Shown piece by piece: positions 26,860 to 39,259 of a DNA stretch of 64,000 bases. The stretch spans positions 2,847,638 through 2,911,637 of the forward strand of contig VZTG01005436.1 in assembly GCA_013397845.1 (NCBI GenBank), written 5' to 3'. Under the pieces are notes generated by a model. It had not been told where the DNA came from and made no database searches. It saw nothing but the letters and a program-made list of their open reading frames with translations. A program made the translations under genes and the position numbers. Each line of letters opens with the position of its first letter. Positions within the stretch are counted from its first letter, which is position 1. Origin of the DNA: Melanocharis versteri (Eukaryota; Chordata; Aves; Passeriformes; Melanocharitidae).

Positions 26860-29353
26860 GAGACAAAGCAAAAGTAGCTGTAATAGTCTCACCCCAGCCC
26901 TTGGCTGCAGGTCAGGGCTTCCTGCAATTTGCATGGGGGTATCTGGGAGAGAGAATTGCCGGGAGAAGGATTAAGGGGTGTCTTTTTAAAGATTTCAGGA
27001 AAGAAACCCAAACCTATAAAATAATACAAGATAATGTCTTTAAAAATCGGGGCGGGAGGGGGGAGGGAGCCTTTGTTATCAGAGGGGTAAATTAATATGT
27101 ATTAGGCTGGACTGTCTGGCTGAGGGAGCGGAGCAGCTCCCCTGCACTGAGAAAGCTCCCACACTGAGACGCTGCCTTGGGTCGCACTTCCCAGTAACGT
27201 CTGAAATGCAACGTTTCTTAAAAAAAAATAAAAATACAGACTGAGGAAGGATTAAAAATCCTGAAGGATTTTGTAATAGTTATTGCTTATAATTATTAAG
27301 CATCAGGGGATAAGAGAATTAATAATTATCTTAAAAATTAAGTTCTGTATTTAGTAATTAAGTAAAGTCATCTGAGAAAAAAATCTACTTTGTTAAGTGA
27401 AATATTGGTCAGTATGATTTCATCTGTTTGTAATGCCTGGGTGCTTTTGAATTTAATTTATTCACTTTATGAAAAAAAGGTGGTTTTAATCACTGGCAGC
27501 AGCACAGATTTAAAATGAGGTCTGAGGAACAAACACGGGCTTTCTTAAGCGTTCTCAGGAATGGTTTAAAACAATTTAGGTCTAGAAGGTCATTCTTGTT
27601 CCTGTTTTTGTCTGTGAAGTTCAGATAGCCTCAGATCCAGCCTCCAGAGACGGTTGTGGAGTCCCCACTAAGTTTTTTCGTTGGATAGATGTGAAGAGGG
27701 GAGAAAATAGGTTTGTGCCTCTTGAAATTTAGTTGACAGTTCAGCTACCTATGACGTGAGATCTTGCAAAAAACCTTTATTACTTTTTCAGAATGGCACT
27801 GACTTCACTATGTTCAGAAGAACAATAAAAAATTAATACAGATCTATTTTTATTACTAAAATAATTCTGTATTTGTAGGCACAGAGCTTTTGCTCAAAAA
27901 AACATGTTCTTCTGATATCATAGTGTTCAAATTAGGGCTATTTCTTTAAAGTTCACTAATGCATCTTGGAGGAAAGGAATACGTCTTGTCTAGGTGCAAA
28001 GCTGCTTTTTTACAGCTTTGCTGTAGCTCTCTTTTCCTATGTTATTTTATTAATGGGATTTTTATGTGGATAATATCTCAAGACTTCCTTTGCTTCTGCT
28101 GTTTATTCGTCACTTGAAGTCATAATAATTTGTTTCTAAAACCACAGCTGGCTGCTATAAAGACAGAGGGAGGAAGACCACGATTTATGTGGTGAATGAG
28201 AAACAAGAACAGAAGAACGTAATAAATGTTTGTTACTTAAAACTTCAGATATTGTTATGAAAAAGGTAGCATAAAAATTAATAGGCAGTATATCAGCAGG
28301 ATCTTTCCTAAACAGAGTTCTGTTAATTTTTTTCATGAGAACTTAATGTCTCTTAAAAATAGCACTAAATATCTGATAAACTTACAAGAGTAATGAAATT
28401 CAAAGTTAAAAACTGCAAATCGATCTTTAAATAACAATACTGCCACCTCATAAGAGTGCTCTGGTTCACAGTTACCTTTATTCTCTGGCTTGAGACATCT
28501 GAAAGTGCAATAGGCTTGGTGGAGTACGTTTGTATTTCACTGTTTCTTTCAACAATGTTAGTTGCTGTTTTTCTGCTCTGTCTGCATGAGTTTTCCATAC
28601 AGACACAGGGGAGAAAAAAAAGTAGTTGTAAGGGTAAGAAAAGGTGACTAAATTAAATTATTTTTGGGACTATGGGCTGTATGTAGTGCATGAAACTACT
28701 TCAAGCTACTTTTTAGCTTCTCTGGCACTGGGATATTAAATACAGGTTTGGTCTGCCTTAAGAGTTTTACTTTATAAAAATCAGAATGGAGCAGGAAAAA
28801 GATGTGAAGTGGAGAAAGAGAAAAGAAGGAGCAGACTCAGAAAACTTAGCTTTCCATGATGTAAACAAAATAGGGTTTTTTAATCTGCCACGTAACAAAC
28901 AGTAATTCTTCTAAACAGTCACTAATACAAAAACTATATACAAGTAGGGATTTAAAATTTTTATGTACAATTCAAACCAAATGCTTTATTTATTTTTAAT
29001 CTGTGTGTTTTGGGGTAGCAATTCTAGAACAAACATTGCCTGTACATATACAAATATGAATGCTTCTGAGCCAGTTTTAGAGGCATATCACCCGACTGGA
29101 GATGAAAGGCACAAACTTAAGCAATCCCTAATTTATTTTTCTTGATACTTTCTACTATTTACGAATGTTGGTTCTGACTGTATAACATCCATATAATAGA
29201 TATTTTTAATCAAGTATTATATTAGTAGTGAAAATATGAACATTAAGAGTTCTTGAAAAATCACAAGCAGAATATATTGTTTCTGACTTGATTTCAAATG
29301 TATATGATCAAGACAGGGAAGGATGAGTGAATTTATTTTTTATTTTTCCTTAG
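26860..29353. other. Upstream flank of SOCS2, possible 5' part of unknown plus-strand gene
   Basis: No certain exon is seen. An open frame at 28456-28647 (plus) encodes a hydrophobic stretch (ISLFLSTMLVAVFLLCLHEF) followed by a basic tail and a G|GTAAGA donor. Its donor phase does not match the next exon at 29354, so I do not join them. Any 5' leader of the gene at 29354 should start here or in the CpG island. Confidence 0.35.
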
Positions 29354-29477
29354 GCAAAAATCCCTTTCCATGACCAAGGAAGGAGGCAACAACGTTTTAC
29401 AGTCCTGCGAAGCGCCTGTTACTAGAAATGATTTTCACTTTGTTCCTGAAAAGTATGCCAAGTTTACTGGAGAGCAA
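29354..29477 (+). CDS. Unknown small-protein gene, first coding exon
   Basis: The exon follows an excellent acceptor (long T-rich tract, then CCTTAG) and ends CAA before GTACGC, a rather weak donor. The ATG at 29370 gives 36 codons: MTKEGGNNVLQSCEAPVTRN, then DFHFVPEKYAKFTGEQ. Codon content looks like real protein, and reading through the donor meets a stop after two codons. The frame is also open upstream of the ATG back to the acceptor (QKSLS), and the ATG context is weak (T at -3), so the true start could be in an earlier exon. It joins in phase 0 to 31926-31988 and 33119-33193, giving an 81-residue product. I do not recognise the family and assign no function. No protein-coding gene is known to me between SOCS2 and MRPL42 in human, where the antisense transcript SOCS2-AS1 occupies a similar position. 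Confidence 0.5.
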
Positions 29478-31925
29478 GTACGCTGATTTATTTATATAAT
29501 ATGATGTGAGCAGAGGAGGGGTAATGTGTTCTTGCCTCAGCTGGTTTTGCTAAATTTGCTCTGATTCACTGAACAGATTTACTGATTTATTAAGACAGAT
29601 TTACCTAGCTACCTGGAAGAATACAAGGGGCCTTTCCTTGCTCTCTGCATCCTTCACTTCCCAAAGATGCAGCACAGAAAATCCATTATCCATGGCATAC
29701 CATTTGGCCAGTTAAAACCCCTTGCAGTTAAAAGGACAGCTATTGCTTATCACACACATCTACTTACTGACCATATTTTGACAACTGTTTACCTGAACTG
29801 GTCTAAACAACAGTGTACAGCTGCCACAGTTTCTCCCTGTCCTGGGATTACAGTCTGGTTCTTGAGCAGGGAAATATGAATATTGAGCCTTTAGCTCCAG
29901 CAAGTTGGAACGAGTTAATTGTAACTCCACAGCACAAACAAGGTCTGCAATGTGAACTCTTAGAGAATTTCTCACTTAGCAGTTAGGAGGAAGGTTTGCT
30001 CATTTCACAAAGAGTTCCTAAAACATAATAAATAAAACAGAGAGAAAACAAATATTTTGGTGTATGGGATCACCCTGCTCTTTCCAGCTGCCTGAGGAAC
30101 AGAATGTTTTGATGAAATAGATTAAGATTTATACCAAACAGTTTTACTCTTTACCAGCTGCCACCTTATTTCCTGCCATTTTTATCTATCCACATGTGAA
30201 TACTTTGCCTTTCTCGATAATATACATTTGGTAAAGGAGAATAACAAAAGAATTCAGTGAATAATTTCTATGAATCAGGGGTGCTCTAAAAGGAAACCAG
30301 CAGCTGTAATTTAAAAGCAGACATCAAAAGATGGCACCAAGAGAGTAGTACTTTGAAATAACATCCAGATTCTTTTCTCTCAGAGACAGTTGAGAAAAAG
30401 AAGGATCATTCCCCTTGGTTCAGTGCATAGGTAGACAGATAATCAATGACAAGCATGAAACTGACCTTAAAAAGGTGGCATTTAAGTCCATCTCTCATCT
30501 CATCATGTGTTATCTACTATTTAAAAGTAAAGGCCTCAACTGCATTGAGTAAGAGGTTACACTTGGGATCTTCAATGAAAATAATTAAATGCAGTACTTT
30601 CTTAGTTTCTCCAATTTACTATTTACAATTTCAGGTAAAACCAAAATAACATAAAAATACTTTGGATAGACATACAAAGGAAAAGTAGAATGTGGTGACA
30701 CAGGGTACTTAGTATAAAAAGAAGATAATTTACTCAGCAGTTTTTACTTTATACTATGCTAGGCTTCTTTATAAACAGCAGAATTCTGGTCTATCACTAT
30801 GTTATTTTGTGAATCATCCAGTTTCACTCTGACTAAAACTACGTAAATATTGGTGAAAGTTACTGGAGAATAAGCTGTAAATATACATGCTTTGATAGCA
30901 TTTTCTTCCCATTCATGCTTCCTTCTCATGAACATGGTAGAAAAAAGGACTGCTGGAAAGGACCATTTTTAATATAGTCTTTTCAAACAACTACTAGGAG
31001 AATATTTGATATGGATTTTAATATTCAGATTATAGCATAAAATGCTGTGACTGTAATATTTATTTACCTTGTTTTTTTGGCTGAGAAAGAGCATATAGGT
31101 TTATATATGCACGTACACCTACACACACACATGTTCAGAACCATGCTCTCTGAAGTTCTGGATTTTTAGAGAAACATACATTTTTAGTTTTTTTTTTTTT
31201 CGAAAAATCCTAGAGATAGCACAGCTGAAAGCACTGTGAAATCTTGCATTCTCGTCCTAGATGCTGCCAGAAAAAACAAGCCTTTTATGTTTGAGGAGGC
31301 TTGAGATGTTTTTCTGCCAGTTGCGATTCCTATGCTTTAAAGTAAAAGAGAGCAAGTAATGTCTGTGAAAAAAGTTTTCCTGACAGACAGCATGAATGCA
31401 GCTCTCCTATGCTTTGCCAATCCGTAAGTAATTAAAGTTCCTTTGTTGGCAGAGAGTCAGTTTTGAAACTAATAAGGAAAACTAAAACAGGTGATGCAGT
31501 GGCTATCTCTAAAGGGGAGATTTTTGAGTGAAAAGTAAAATGAAGTAGAAACTGGGTTATATGTCTCTGAATAAATGGCCTCCCATCAGAAAAAGATTAA
31601 TTTTAAATCACTGTTCTAGTTCTTACATTAAGGATAGTTTAATTCACCCAGAGCTATTTGGCCTTGAGGATGAATTCCTACAATTAAGTGTTTATGATTG
31701 AAAGTGCTGCCATGGAGGGCAGACAGATGAATATCATTTTAGGAGTACTGTGAATCATTAGATGAGTTGTAGAACCTTTTTCTGTGCATGACCCACTTTT
31801 AAATTTCAGGCTAAGGCTATAATAGACTTCAGCATAAGGCCTGACGTGTTGCTGTACTTAGGAGTTTGAATAACAGGATAATCAATGTTTACTAATGTAT
31901 TTATATAACTTTAAACTTCTTACAG

Positions 31926-31988
31926 TTAATTGAAAATATGTTTCCCGTTGTATGTGAATATGCTGCTGGGCTCAAATACATTTTTCAG
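31926..31988 (+). CDS. Unknown small-protein gene, second coding exon
   Basis: This 63-base exon has an acceptor CTTCTTACAG after a T-rich tract and a good donor, CAG before GTTAGT. Its length is a multiple of three and it is open in phase 0, matching the exons on either side. It encodes LIENMFPVVCEYAAGLKYIF plus Gln. This is a moderately hydrophobic, possibly amphipathic segment that could touch a membrane, although two acidic and one basic residue argue against a classical transmembrane helix. Confidence 0.5.
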
Positions 31989-33118
31989 GTTAGTGCATTA
32001 AGTGTTAGTGTCAGGTAATGAACCTAACCTGCCTCTGACGTGTTAGCTTCTTTTGGCTCAAGATAGGCATGGCTGCTTTCCCTGCTTCAGTGTAAAGAGA
32101 GGCTGGATGAGGAATGTCATACAAACCTGGACAGATGACAAGAAAACAGCGCTAGCTGCCAACTACCTTCTCTCTATTTGTCAGGATTAGTGCTTGCTTT
32201 TTGTCAGGATGCCTCAACGCATCGTCCTGTAACTGACTGGCGTATTGGGAGGACATAAACTGAAATACAGGCCCGACAGGCTGGCATTTTTTAGGCTCAA
32301 CAGAGGAAACAGACACAGGGCTACTTTTTCGGGTTAAGGAAAGAGCATTGGTCCACAGCTCGCCTTTTCTTGGCACAGCCTGTCCATTCCCAGAATTGCT
32401 TGCTCCTCCTGTAAGCAGTTTTTCCAGGTACGTGGAAATTAAAGTTCAAACAGTAGTAGATAAAATTGGACAGGCTGCTTGAAGCAGTATCTCCCCCTGT
32501 ACTGTACCCAAAACCATCCTGTGGCTCTGACAGAGCTCTGCCTGCAGCAGGGAAGAGAAATTAACTCATGCATCTCCTCCTAAACAACTTCAGCTTTCAG
32601 ACTGGTGTTTTAAGAACAACCCGTTTCAGTGTGGCTCAAAACTGCCGTCGATCAGGAGCAGCCTCATGAGCTGTTTGGTCATGAGGTGGCAATTCTGTCC
32701 TGGGGTGGGGTGAACAGCTCAAGGGGAGAGTAATAACTCCTTCAGCCATCTGATTTTAATCCCTTACCATATGTGACTTGAAGTCCTTAGATGCCCTCTA
32801 CTGCCATATACCAGAATTAACAGATGGCTCTGTGTAACCAAATTCGGATTTGCTTAAGTTTGTTATTATCTCTCCGTCTTCATAAATGAACGGAGGAGGG
32901 GAAATAATATCCAAACTATTACAAAATATGCAAAGCCTTTTATAAAGTGTGAGTTTAGGCTAGACATATTTTCTGGCTTTCGGTGCCATTGCCCTGTATT
33001 TCGAAATTTAACACTAATTTTAGTAGTCTCTTCAGAGCTGATTTCTCTGATAAATTATTCCTCTGTGAATAAATGTGATCTTGAAAGATGCCTGAGGCAC
33101 AGAAGAATTTTTCCCCAG

Positions 33119-33251
33119 CATTTCATGCCACGTGATACTAGACAGAAGGAAGCTGCAAAACCTGCTGCTGTAGATCAGCCTTTGTTCTGGTGAGGAAGGA
33201 AAGGATGCATTTAGCCATCAGACGCATCTTTTGCGTAAGACAGAACAGCAG
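33119..33251 (+). CDS. Unknown small-protein gene, last coding exon
   Basis: After the acceptor TTTTTCCCCAG, phase 0 reads HFMPRDTRQKEAAKPAAVDQ, then PLFW, and stops at TGA (33191-33193). A strong donor (CAG before GTAAGA) follows at 33251, 58 bases past the stop. The exon may therefore be followed by a non-coding 3' exon; one candidate acceptor is TTTTTACAG at 35219. If it is not spliced, an AATAAA at 34780-34785 could end the transcript. The tail is basic and Ala-rich and ends in an aromatic pair. I do not recognise the product. Confidence 0.45.
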
Positions 33252-35690
33252 GTAAGAGTGTGCCTAAAATGCAACAAGAACGAAATTTCTGTCCTACCTT
33301 TGCCTGTGTTATGAAAGGTTTTGTGTGCTGGCAGGCACAAAGCAATCTTAAGTCAAACAACTAATCTTGGAGGAGATCACTCCCCAGGCTCTCAAGAATC
33401 AAGTGGTTCTGTGGTGCTTGAGCTTTAGCTGTGTTGGGTATGTCAACTCCTTTTCCTTCTATAAGGAAAAGCCAGCAAAACAATCCCACCTTTAATTCCC
33501 CATCCCAGGTTCCTATCGCTGATTTGACTGAGTGGGTTTAGTCCAAATTAGCAGCAATGATTTGCGTACATTTTTAAACATGCCTTACCTTTCCTGAGGA
33601 GAGTCTATTACTTCTTTCTCCTCTAGGTGGTTGCTGGTGATGTTACAGATAGAAGTAGGCGTGGCAGGAAGGAGCATGAGCTTTCCAGTGGAACATGTGA
33701 CAGCAGGGACCTGCTCCAGGTAAATGGAGGACATGCAGGAAGGCCTCTGCCAGGCCAGTAAAAACCTTGAGTTCATGAAGGGTGCAACTTCCACACTGTG
33801 CTTTCTTTTCCCCGCAGCACAGCCCTCTACTTTCAGGCACACTGGTCTGGAATATGCTGCTTACATTTTTCAGGAGCTTTTATAATTTTTCCAGAACATA
33901 ATCTCAAACTAACATAAGTCCATAACAAAATCTTACTGTGAATGGGAGCTTTGTTCAGGGAGACTATTTTTGAAAACGCCAGGTTATCAGTTAGCCATTG
34001 CATAAAAGGCTGAAAGATGAATTTGTTCATTTGCCTTTGTTTCAGCATGTTCATTCCTTCAACCCCTCCCCCCACTTTCTCCAAGAAATACATAGAGCTC
34101 TTCAAGTCCTCCTGGCAGGTGGGCTATATAATGTTATGGTGACAAACCTGGAAATCTTTACCAATTTATACCACCCAACAATGTGGTTCATTGCATGTAT
34201 TTTTATTAGATCCCCATTTTTCCAGTTTCTTTAAGGGCATTTCAATCTTTCAGTGGCTTTTTTTCTTCCCCTATCCATCAGGGAGTGAAATCATGTGTCC
34301 ACAGAATGTAAATAACAGCTGTTTCTACTCAATTTGCATTTATATACTTAGCACTTAAAAATAGCTTATTTCTAGACGCTTTCACAATCTATTCAAAATT
34401 CCTTCTTAGTCAGAAGTACTAGTGAGATGTTAATGAAATCCCTTTGGACTGGCTGATCAAAAAGGCGCAGCAACAACAATGAAATTCCCCAAATGACTCA
34501 TCAGTTATGCTTCTGAGTTACACTTCAGCAGTCGACTGAAGTGTATCTTTTAATCTCCTTGGGCATTTTAAGATCAGTTCCTTGGGCTGCTCTAAGGGGG
34601 CAAAATATGCCAGGTAAAGAGATTAATTGTTAAAAAAATGTGTGCTGAACTGGTAGTGTATTTCTAGAGAAATTAATTTATCATTCAAGTGCAGCTGAAA
34701 ATGAAAAACAAAAAACCAAAACAACACCTGGCAAGCTATTTAAAGGGAACAGCTTATTTGCCAGTGTCACAAGTCTTTGAATAAACAAACCCCTTATGCC
34801 CTGAGAATAACTGAAAAACAGCTCTTTGGTTTTTATACCACTATTTTCTTTTGTTGACATTTCATGAACCCTAAAGAGGGTACACATTTTTATTTAATAA
34901 TGCCTAAATGAAGACTTTAAAAATCATGTCCAATTACTGTGGGGTTTTTTCCTCCAGAAAACTTCAGAAGTTCACCTCATTATTTTGCCAAGTGTCTCAA
35001 CTTGAACCATTTCTTTAGATTTCTTTGATCTCTGAAGACTGAAAATTACAGAACAATGACATTTAGTGACCTTCGGTATGCTTCATTTACTCCAACATTG
35101 ACTGTGTAAGAAGATGCTTGCTCTTAAATCCAGATTTCGTTTGGTGTTACAGAAATACACTTCTCTGCATATTTGTTTATTCAGAAGAAAAAATCCTTTT
35201 ATTTTTACAGGAATCTCAACAGGGGCATCTCTGAACTGGACTGGAGAATCTGGACTGGTGACTGAAATTGTTTAGAGAAGACTAATTACATGTGTGAGTT
35301 ACTGGGTTTTTGTACTTGTATAAGCCTGTGCCAGACTCATTCAGACTTGGTACTCTGAGCAGACAAAGGTAATCTAAGATCAGGTCATCCCTAAAATTCC
35401 TGTGGGTTCACACTACCTGATTTCAGAGGGCAAGCTTGTATCCCTAAATTAAAAAAAAAAAGTCTCTGATGTCAAGAAGGACTTATACTGGGAATGTAAG
35501 AGGAATATATATGGCTTATATTCACACTAGCTGGGCTAGTTCCCTCTAGAGCAGACTCCCATATTCACATCCCACAGTCCTCCTTGGACTCTTTCTAGTG
35601 CCCCTCTAGACCCAATATGCAATTCTGATTTTTCTGTGTTATCTTTCAGTTTGAAGTTTGTGAAATGATGTGAAACTGTCCTGCAGCCTG
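33252..35690. other. Intergenic or 3' UTR sequence, no gene seen
   Basis: AT-rich, with open frames under 90 codons on both strands and no recognisable domain. It contains the palindrome at 34519-34545 and an AATAAA at 34780. Confidence 0.45.
34519..34545. repeat. Perfect 10-bp inverted repeat
   Basis: TACACTTCAG and CTGAAGTGTA flank a 7-base centre. The inner AGTCGACT is also self-complementary, so an alternative pairing exists. It could be a small hairpin or simply chance. Confidence 0.7.
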
Positions 35691-35699
35691 TGAGAAGGG

Positions 35700-36060
35700 T
35701 GCTTTCCTCGCATCAAAGTGAGGGTACGTGTTGTATGTGGTGGGATGAGGTGAGGTTTGAGGGCGCAGTCAGCCCGGGTGGCTTAGAAGAGCACGTCGTG
35801 TGAAGTCAAGCAAGATGTGATCTCGGGAGCGGCGCTTGGTGCAGACTGTCCCTGCAGCGGTGGGAAGCCATTGCTGTCACGAGGGCCCGTGGAACGGGGA
35901 GGCAATGAGGAGGTGTGGGAGCAGCAGCAGGGGCCTGAGCTTGCTCCCAGACTGCCACAGGAACAACGTGCCCAGAGGGATCCTGAGCCTCTCTCTGCTG
36001 CCGAGGCCACCTCGGGTGTGGTAAAGCCCAGGGTCCTGGCTTCAGCGCCAGAGTTACACA
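35700..36060. other. GC-rich island without recognised gene
   Basis: A locally GC-rich block in AT-rich sequence, with moderate CpG content. On the plus strand it forms the 5' half of a 181-codon open frame (35817-36362, GTG first codon), rich in Glu, Pro and Gln. A CAG before GTATTT at 36059 could be a donor. I recognise neither a protein nor a repeat family. It could be a non-coding transcript start or a degraded repeat. Confidence 0.3.
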
Positions 36061-38820
36061 GGTATTTTCACTGCAGAATAAATGCATTGCTGTTTAAGAA
36101 ATACAAGGCTTTTCCTGCATCATTTCCACAAAGTCATGAGTTAAAATCTTGGTCATATGGAAACAAAACACCCAGTTCTAACAATTCAAGCTTTTATCCT
36201 TGGACTGGACAAGGCCTGGCTAGGCACTATGTAGGTTCTAACCAGTGCTGCTCTTCTCTTTACAGGCCATTGTGTCACCTTCCATACTTACCAGTGGCCT
36301 CTTTGGGCTCACTTCAAATCTTTCTCCAACAAATACGGCCATATAAAGTCAATGAATTGTAATCCCATGCAGTCAACACACAGCATGTTTCTTTCAGTAA
36401 TTTATTACAAATATATTCTCTAGAAAGGGAATTTCTCTGTCATTTTTCTTACCTCTGCTTATGGTGAATTTCCCATGAATTTTATTTGCACTGTGCTTCT
36501 ACTCTGGATAGGAAATCTTTTTTTCTTAATCCAGTTCTAAATTTTGTGGAACTTGCTATCACTCTGTTACTCCACCACTAATGCCAGGATTTTAACTGTA
36601 GAAAAAATGGCATGGGGAAAAGGGAATTCTGTAAACATCGATTCTTGGAAAATAACAAGTGAACCCATACTGAAACCAGTCAGTATTAAAAAATTACATA
36701 ATTAATTTTAAAAAGGATGTGAAGCCTTATGTTACTTATACCAACCAACCAAATGTTAACTAATTAAGGGTCAAGGAAATCTTTTCCCTAGCATTTGTTT
36801 ATTATTCAATAGAAATCATCAGTTTGTCGTAACTAAAGCAAAGGTGCAGACCACTCCTGCAGCACAGTTCTGATGCAGTGCAACTCCTACAGACGCTGAC
36901 TTCAGAAAAACAGTACTTAGCATATTATTTGTTTAAACAAATAAAACACATTTGAATGAGAAACCAGCAGTGTTTAAGACAAGAAACTTCAGCAGTGTTT
37001 AAAAAACTTAGTGCTAATGACTAGGAGTGTTTAAGAAACACTAATCTTCCCATGAAACTATTAAGCTCTGTTTTGTTACCATTAGTGAGTAGGAAATACA
37101 TGTTTGTACAGGAGGGTCATGCTTCAATAGTTTAATCTTTTACTTAGGTTAATTTTTATTCAACATGGTAATGGCTTAGTGCAATAACTTTTCACTGTTC
37201 ATTTAATTTTTCTCTGTTACTTTTATTGGTTTTAGCACAAGAGATGCTAAAAAACAGTTCTTTCAGCTTTGTTTGGTTTTTTTTAATCATCTCACATTTT
37301 GCTGGTAGGGAGATCCTTTTGCTGAGGAATTTTGAACTTTGCTAGTAGTTAAAATTGGTCTTATTTAAAAAGCTAAACTGCCTCTGACCTGAAACTGTTT
37401 TTCATCTTGACAAGCAGTAAAGCTGAATATAAGCACAACTGTTTTCTGTATTTATGTTTCATAAAGACCAGTTGGCAAAGCTTCTTAGTTCTATTGGCTG
37501 TTCCAACATCTTGTGTTGTCTCTACACAATGAAAAACTTTGTGATACATTGATTATCACTTCTCACCTACATCACGACCCTTAATAAAGTGGCATGCCAG
37601 GCCATAAACTTCTACTTCTCTTAAAGCCATGAGATGCAAAATTGCTGACCAAACACGCTGTTTAGTTCATGCAGCTTCTGCACACCTCCCACTGTCTGAT
37701 CTGCAGTGTTCCAACAGCTGTAGTTAAACACAGTGGAACTAATATTCTGTGTCAATTGTATTTTAAGTTTCAGATAATTCTGTGCAAATTGCCCAGCAAA
37801 TCATAATTTATCATGTTCATTTTTGTAGAAGTACCTAAAGATAGCAGTTGAAATCATAGGCTCATTTTATAAGAGGTGGCAGAAAGTTACTTATTTATGT
37901 CTCTATCTTATTTCTCCAAACAGCTTATTATTTTTAGCATTAAAGGGTTGATTAAATACAAGGAGGTGAGATTAAAATTCCATACACAATGTACATCTAC
38001 AAATTAAATGTGTGTGAATTACTCTATATAGAAACCTAAGAGTTCCTATATACAGACTACATGCTATTGAAGACTAGCAGAAACACCAAAAATGGTTTTA
38101 TCTGAATTTTAAGAGGCGTATTTTACATGATGCGCTCCTAAATTTAAAAAAAATAGGGAAAAAAAAAAAAGGCGGCCCCAGTATAGATATCTGAATCTCA
38201 TCTTCATTCTCCCTTCACAGAAAAGGAAAATGCATCTCCAGAGAACAATTTTGTGACATATTCTAGACAATAAAATGTTAAAATAAGATCAACTGCCTTG
38301 TGCATGTACTTTTTCTGTGTCGACTGACCATAAGGGGAGCCTGTGAAGTTTAACTCAGGTTTAGGTATCTAATTAGTATCTGTCTCAATCTTGGAGATAA
38401 CCCCAACTTTTATGTATTGTAGGTACACAATTTGTTTCTTTATACTGGTGACTAGTGGGTTTGCTCTACGTCATTTTTGTTATATTGTAGCATTAAAATA
38501 AAATATACATCATCTATTACAGATGAGGAATGCAGTCTACATCTATTTGATCTCTCCAGTTTATAACTTTGTATTGGCTTTGAGGATGGAATGAGCATGT
38601 GAGAAATTACAGCAGAGAAGCTGCTAAAATTCATAAAGACTGGAGTAACTGAGAAATGCAGTGCTGGCTTTAACAAGCAGTCAAGTACTGTGACTTATAA
38701 TGACCTGCCACAACGATTTATTCTGGTACAGCAGAACGTGGACACGAGAGATGAAGTTCAGACCTACTACAACAGCAACAAGAGAGAAGCCTGCTACAGA
38801 ACTGAAAGCAAACAGGCAAA
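36061..38820. other. Intergenic, no gene seen
   Basis: AT-rich sequence with short random open frames. A degenerate motif AGCAGTGTTTAA recurs three times between 36966 and 37034. Confidence 0.45.
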
Positions 38821-38834
38821 AAACGTTTGACGCT

Positions 38835-39030
38835 TTGAATCGCAGCCCCTTGGGAGCCGCTAGGGAGCTCGTTTTCCCGCAGCACCGCCGAGCGGCACTG
38901 GCGGAGCAGCCCACGGGCGCCCGCCGGGGTCACAGCCGCCCGCAGAGCCCGGCCCAGCGCGGTGCTGCCTCCCGGTGGAGCTGCGCACAGCCGGCACGGC
39001 AGCTCCCGCGGCGCACGCCGAAGAGAAAAG
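38835..39030. promoter_or_regulatory. Orphan CpG island
   Basis: About 190 bases packed with CpG dinucleotides, sharply bounded by AT-rich DNA. It is 9 kb from the MRPL42 promoter island and 12 kb from the SOCS2 island. No recognised exon lies beside it. It is a candidate promoter for an unannotated, probably non-coding, transcript. A CR1 3' end lies immediately to the right. Confidence 0.5.
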
Positions 39031-39084
39031 CCCGCCTCAAAAGCATCCGCTTTCTTTTCGTTTGGGGGTAGTTGGAGGAGGGAA

Positions 39085-39259
39085 AAGAATCCTTTTCACT
39101 AAGGCACCAAGGCTGTGGAGCCTCCCCCTGTGAAGACATTCCAAACCCACCTGGCCGTGCTCCTGTCCCCTGCTACAGGTGACCCTGCCTTAGCAGAAGC
39201 GTTGGACAACATGACCTCCAGAGGTCCCTTCCAAACCTAACAGTTCTGTGATTCTGTGA
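39085..39259 (+). mobile_element. CR1 LINE 3' end
   Basis: Plus-strand CR1 tail: 'gaagacattccaaacccacc' near 39135, 'ggtcccttccaaacctaa' near 39225, and the typical terminal octamer repeats ATTCTGTG at 39250-39257. It is truncated at the 5' end, as most CR1 copies are. Confidence 0.9.

Noticed and set aside
28456..28647. Hydrophobic plus-strand frame as upstream exon of the unknown gene
   Set aside because: The donor phases do not fit the exon at 29354, and the first base pairs lack a good acceptor. T-rich DNA often encodes hydrophobic residues.
32152..32448. Minus-strand open frame of about 98 codons with protein-like content (LWTNALSLTRKSS, FQFMSSQYASQLQDD)
   Set aside because: No ATG start (its first Val is GTG), no convincing donor, no recognised family, and it lies inside the second intron of the plus-strand candidate gene. 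Open frames of this length occur by chance elsewhere in the window.
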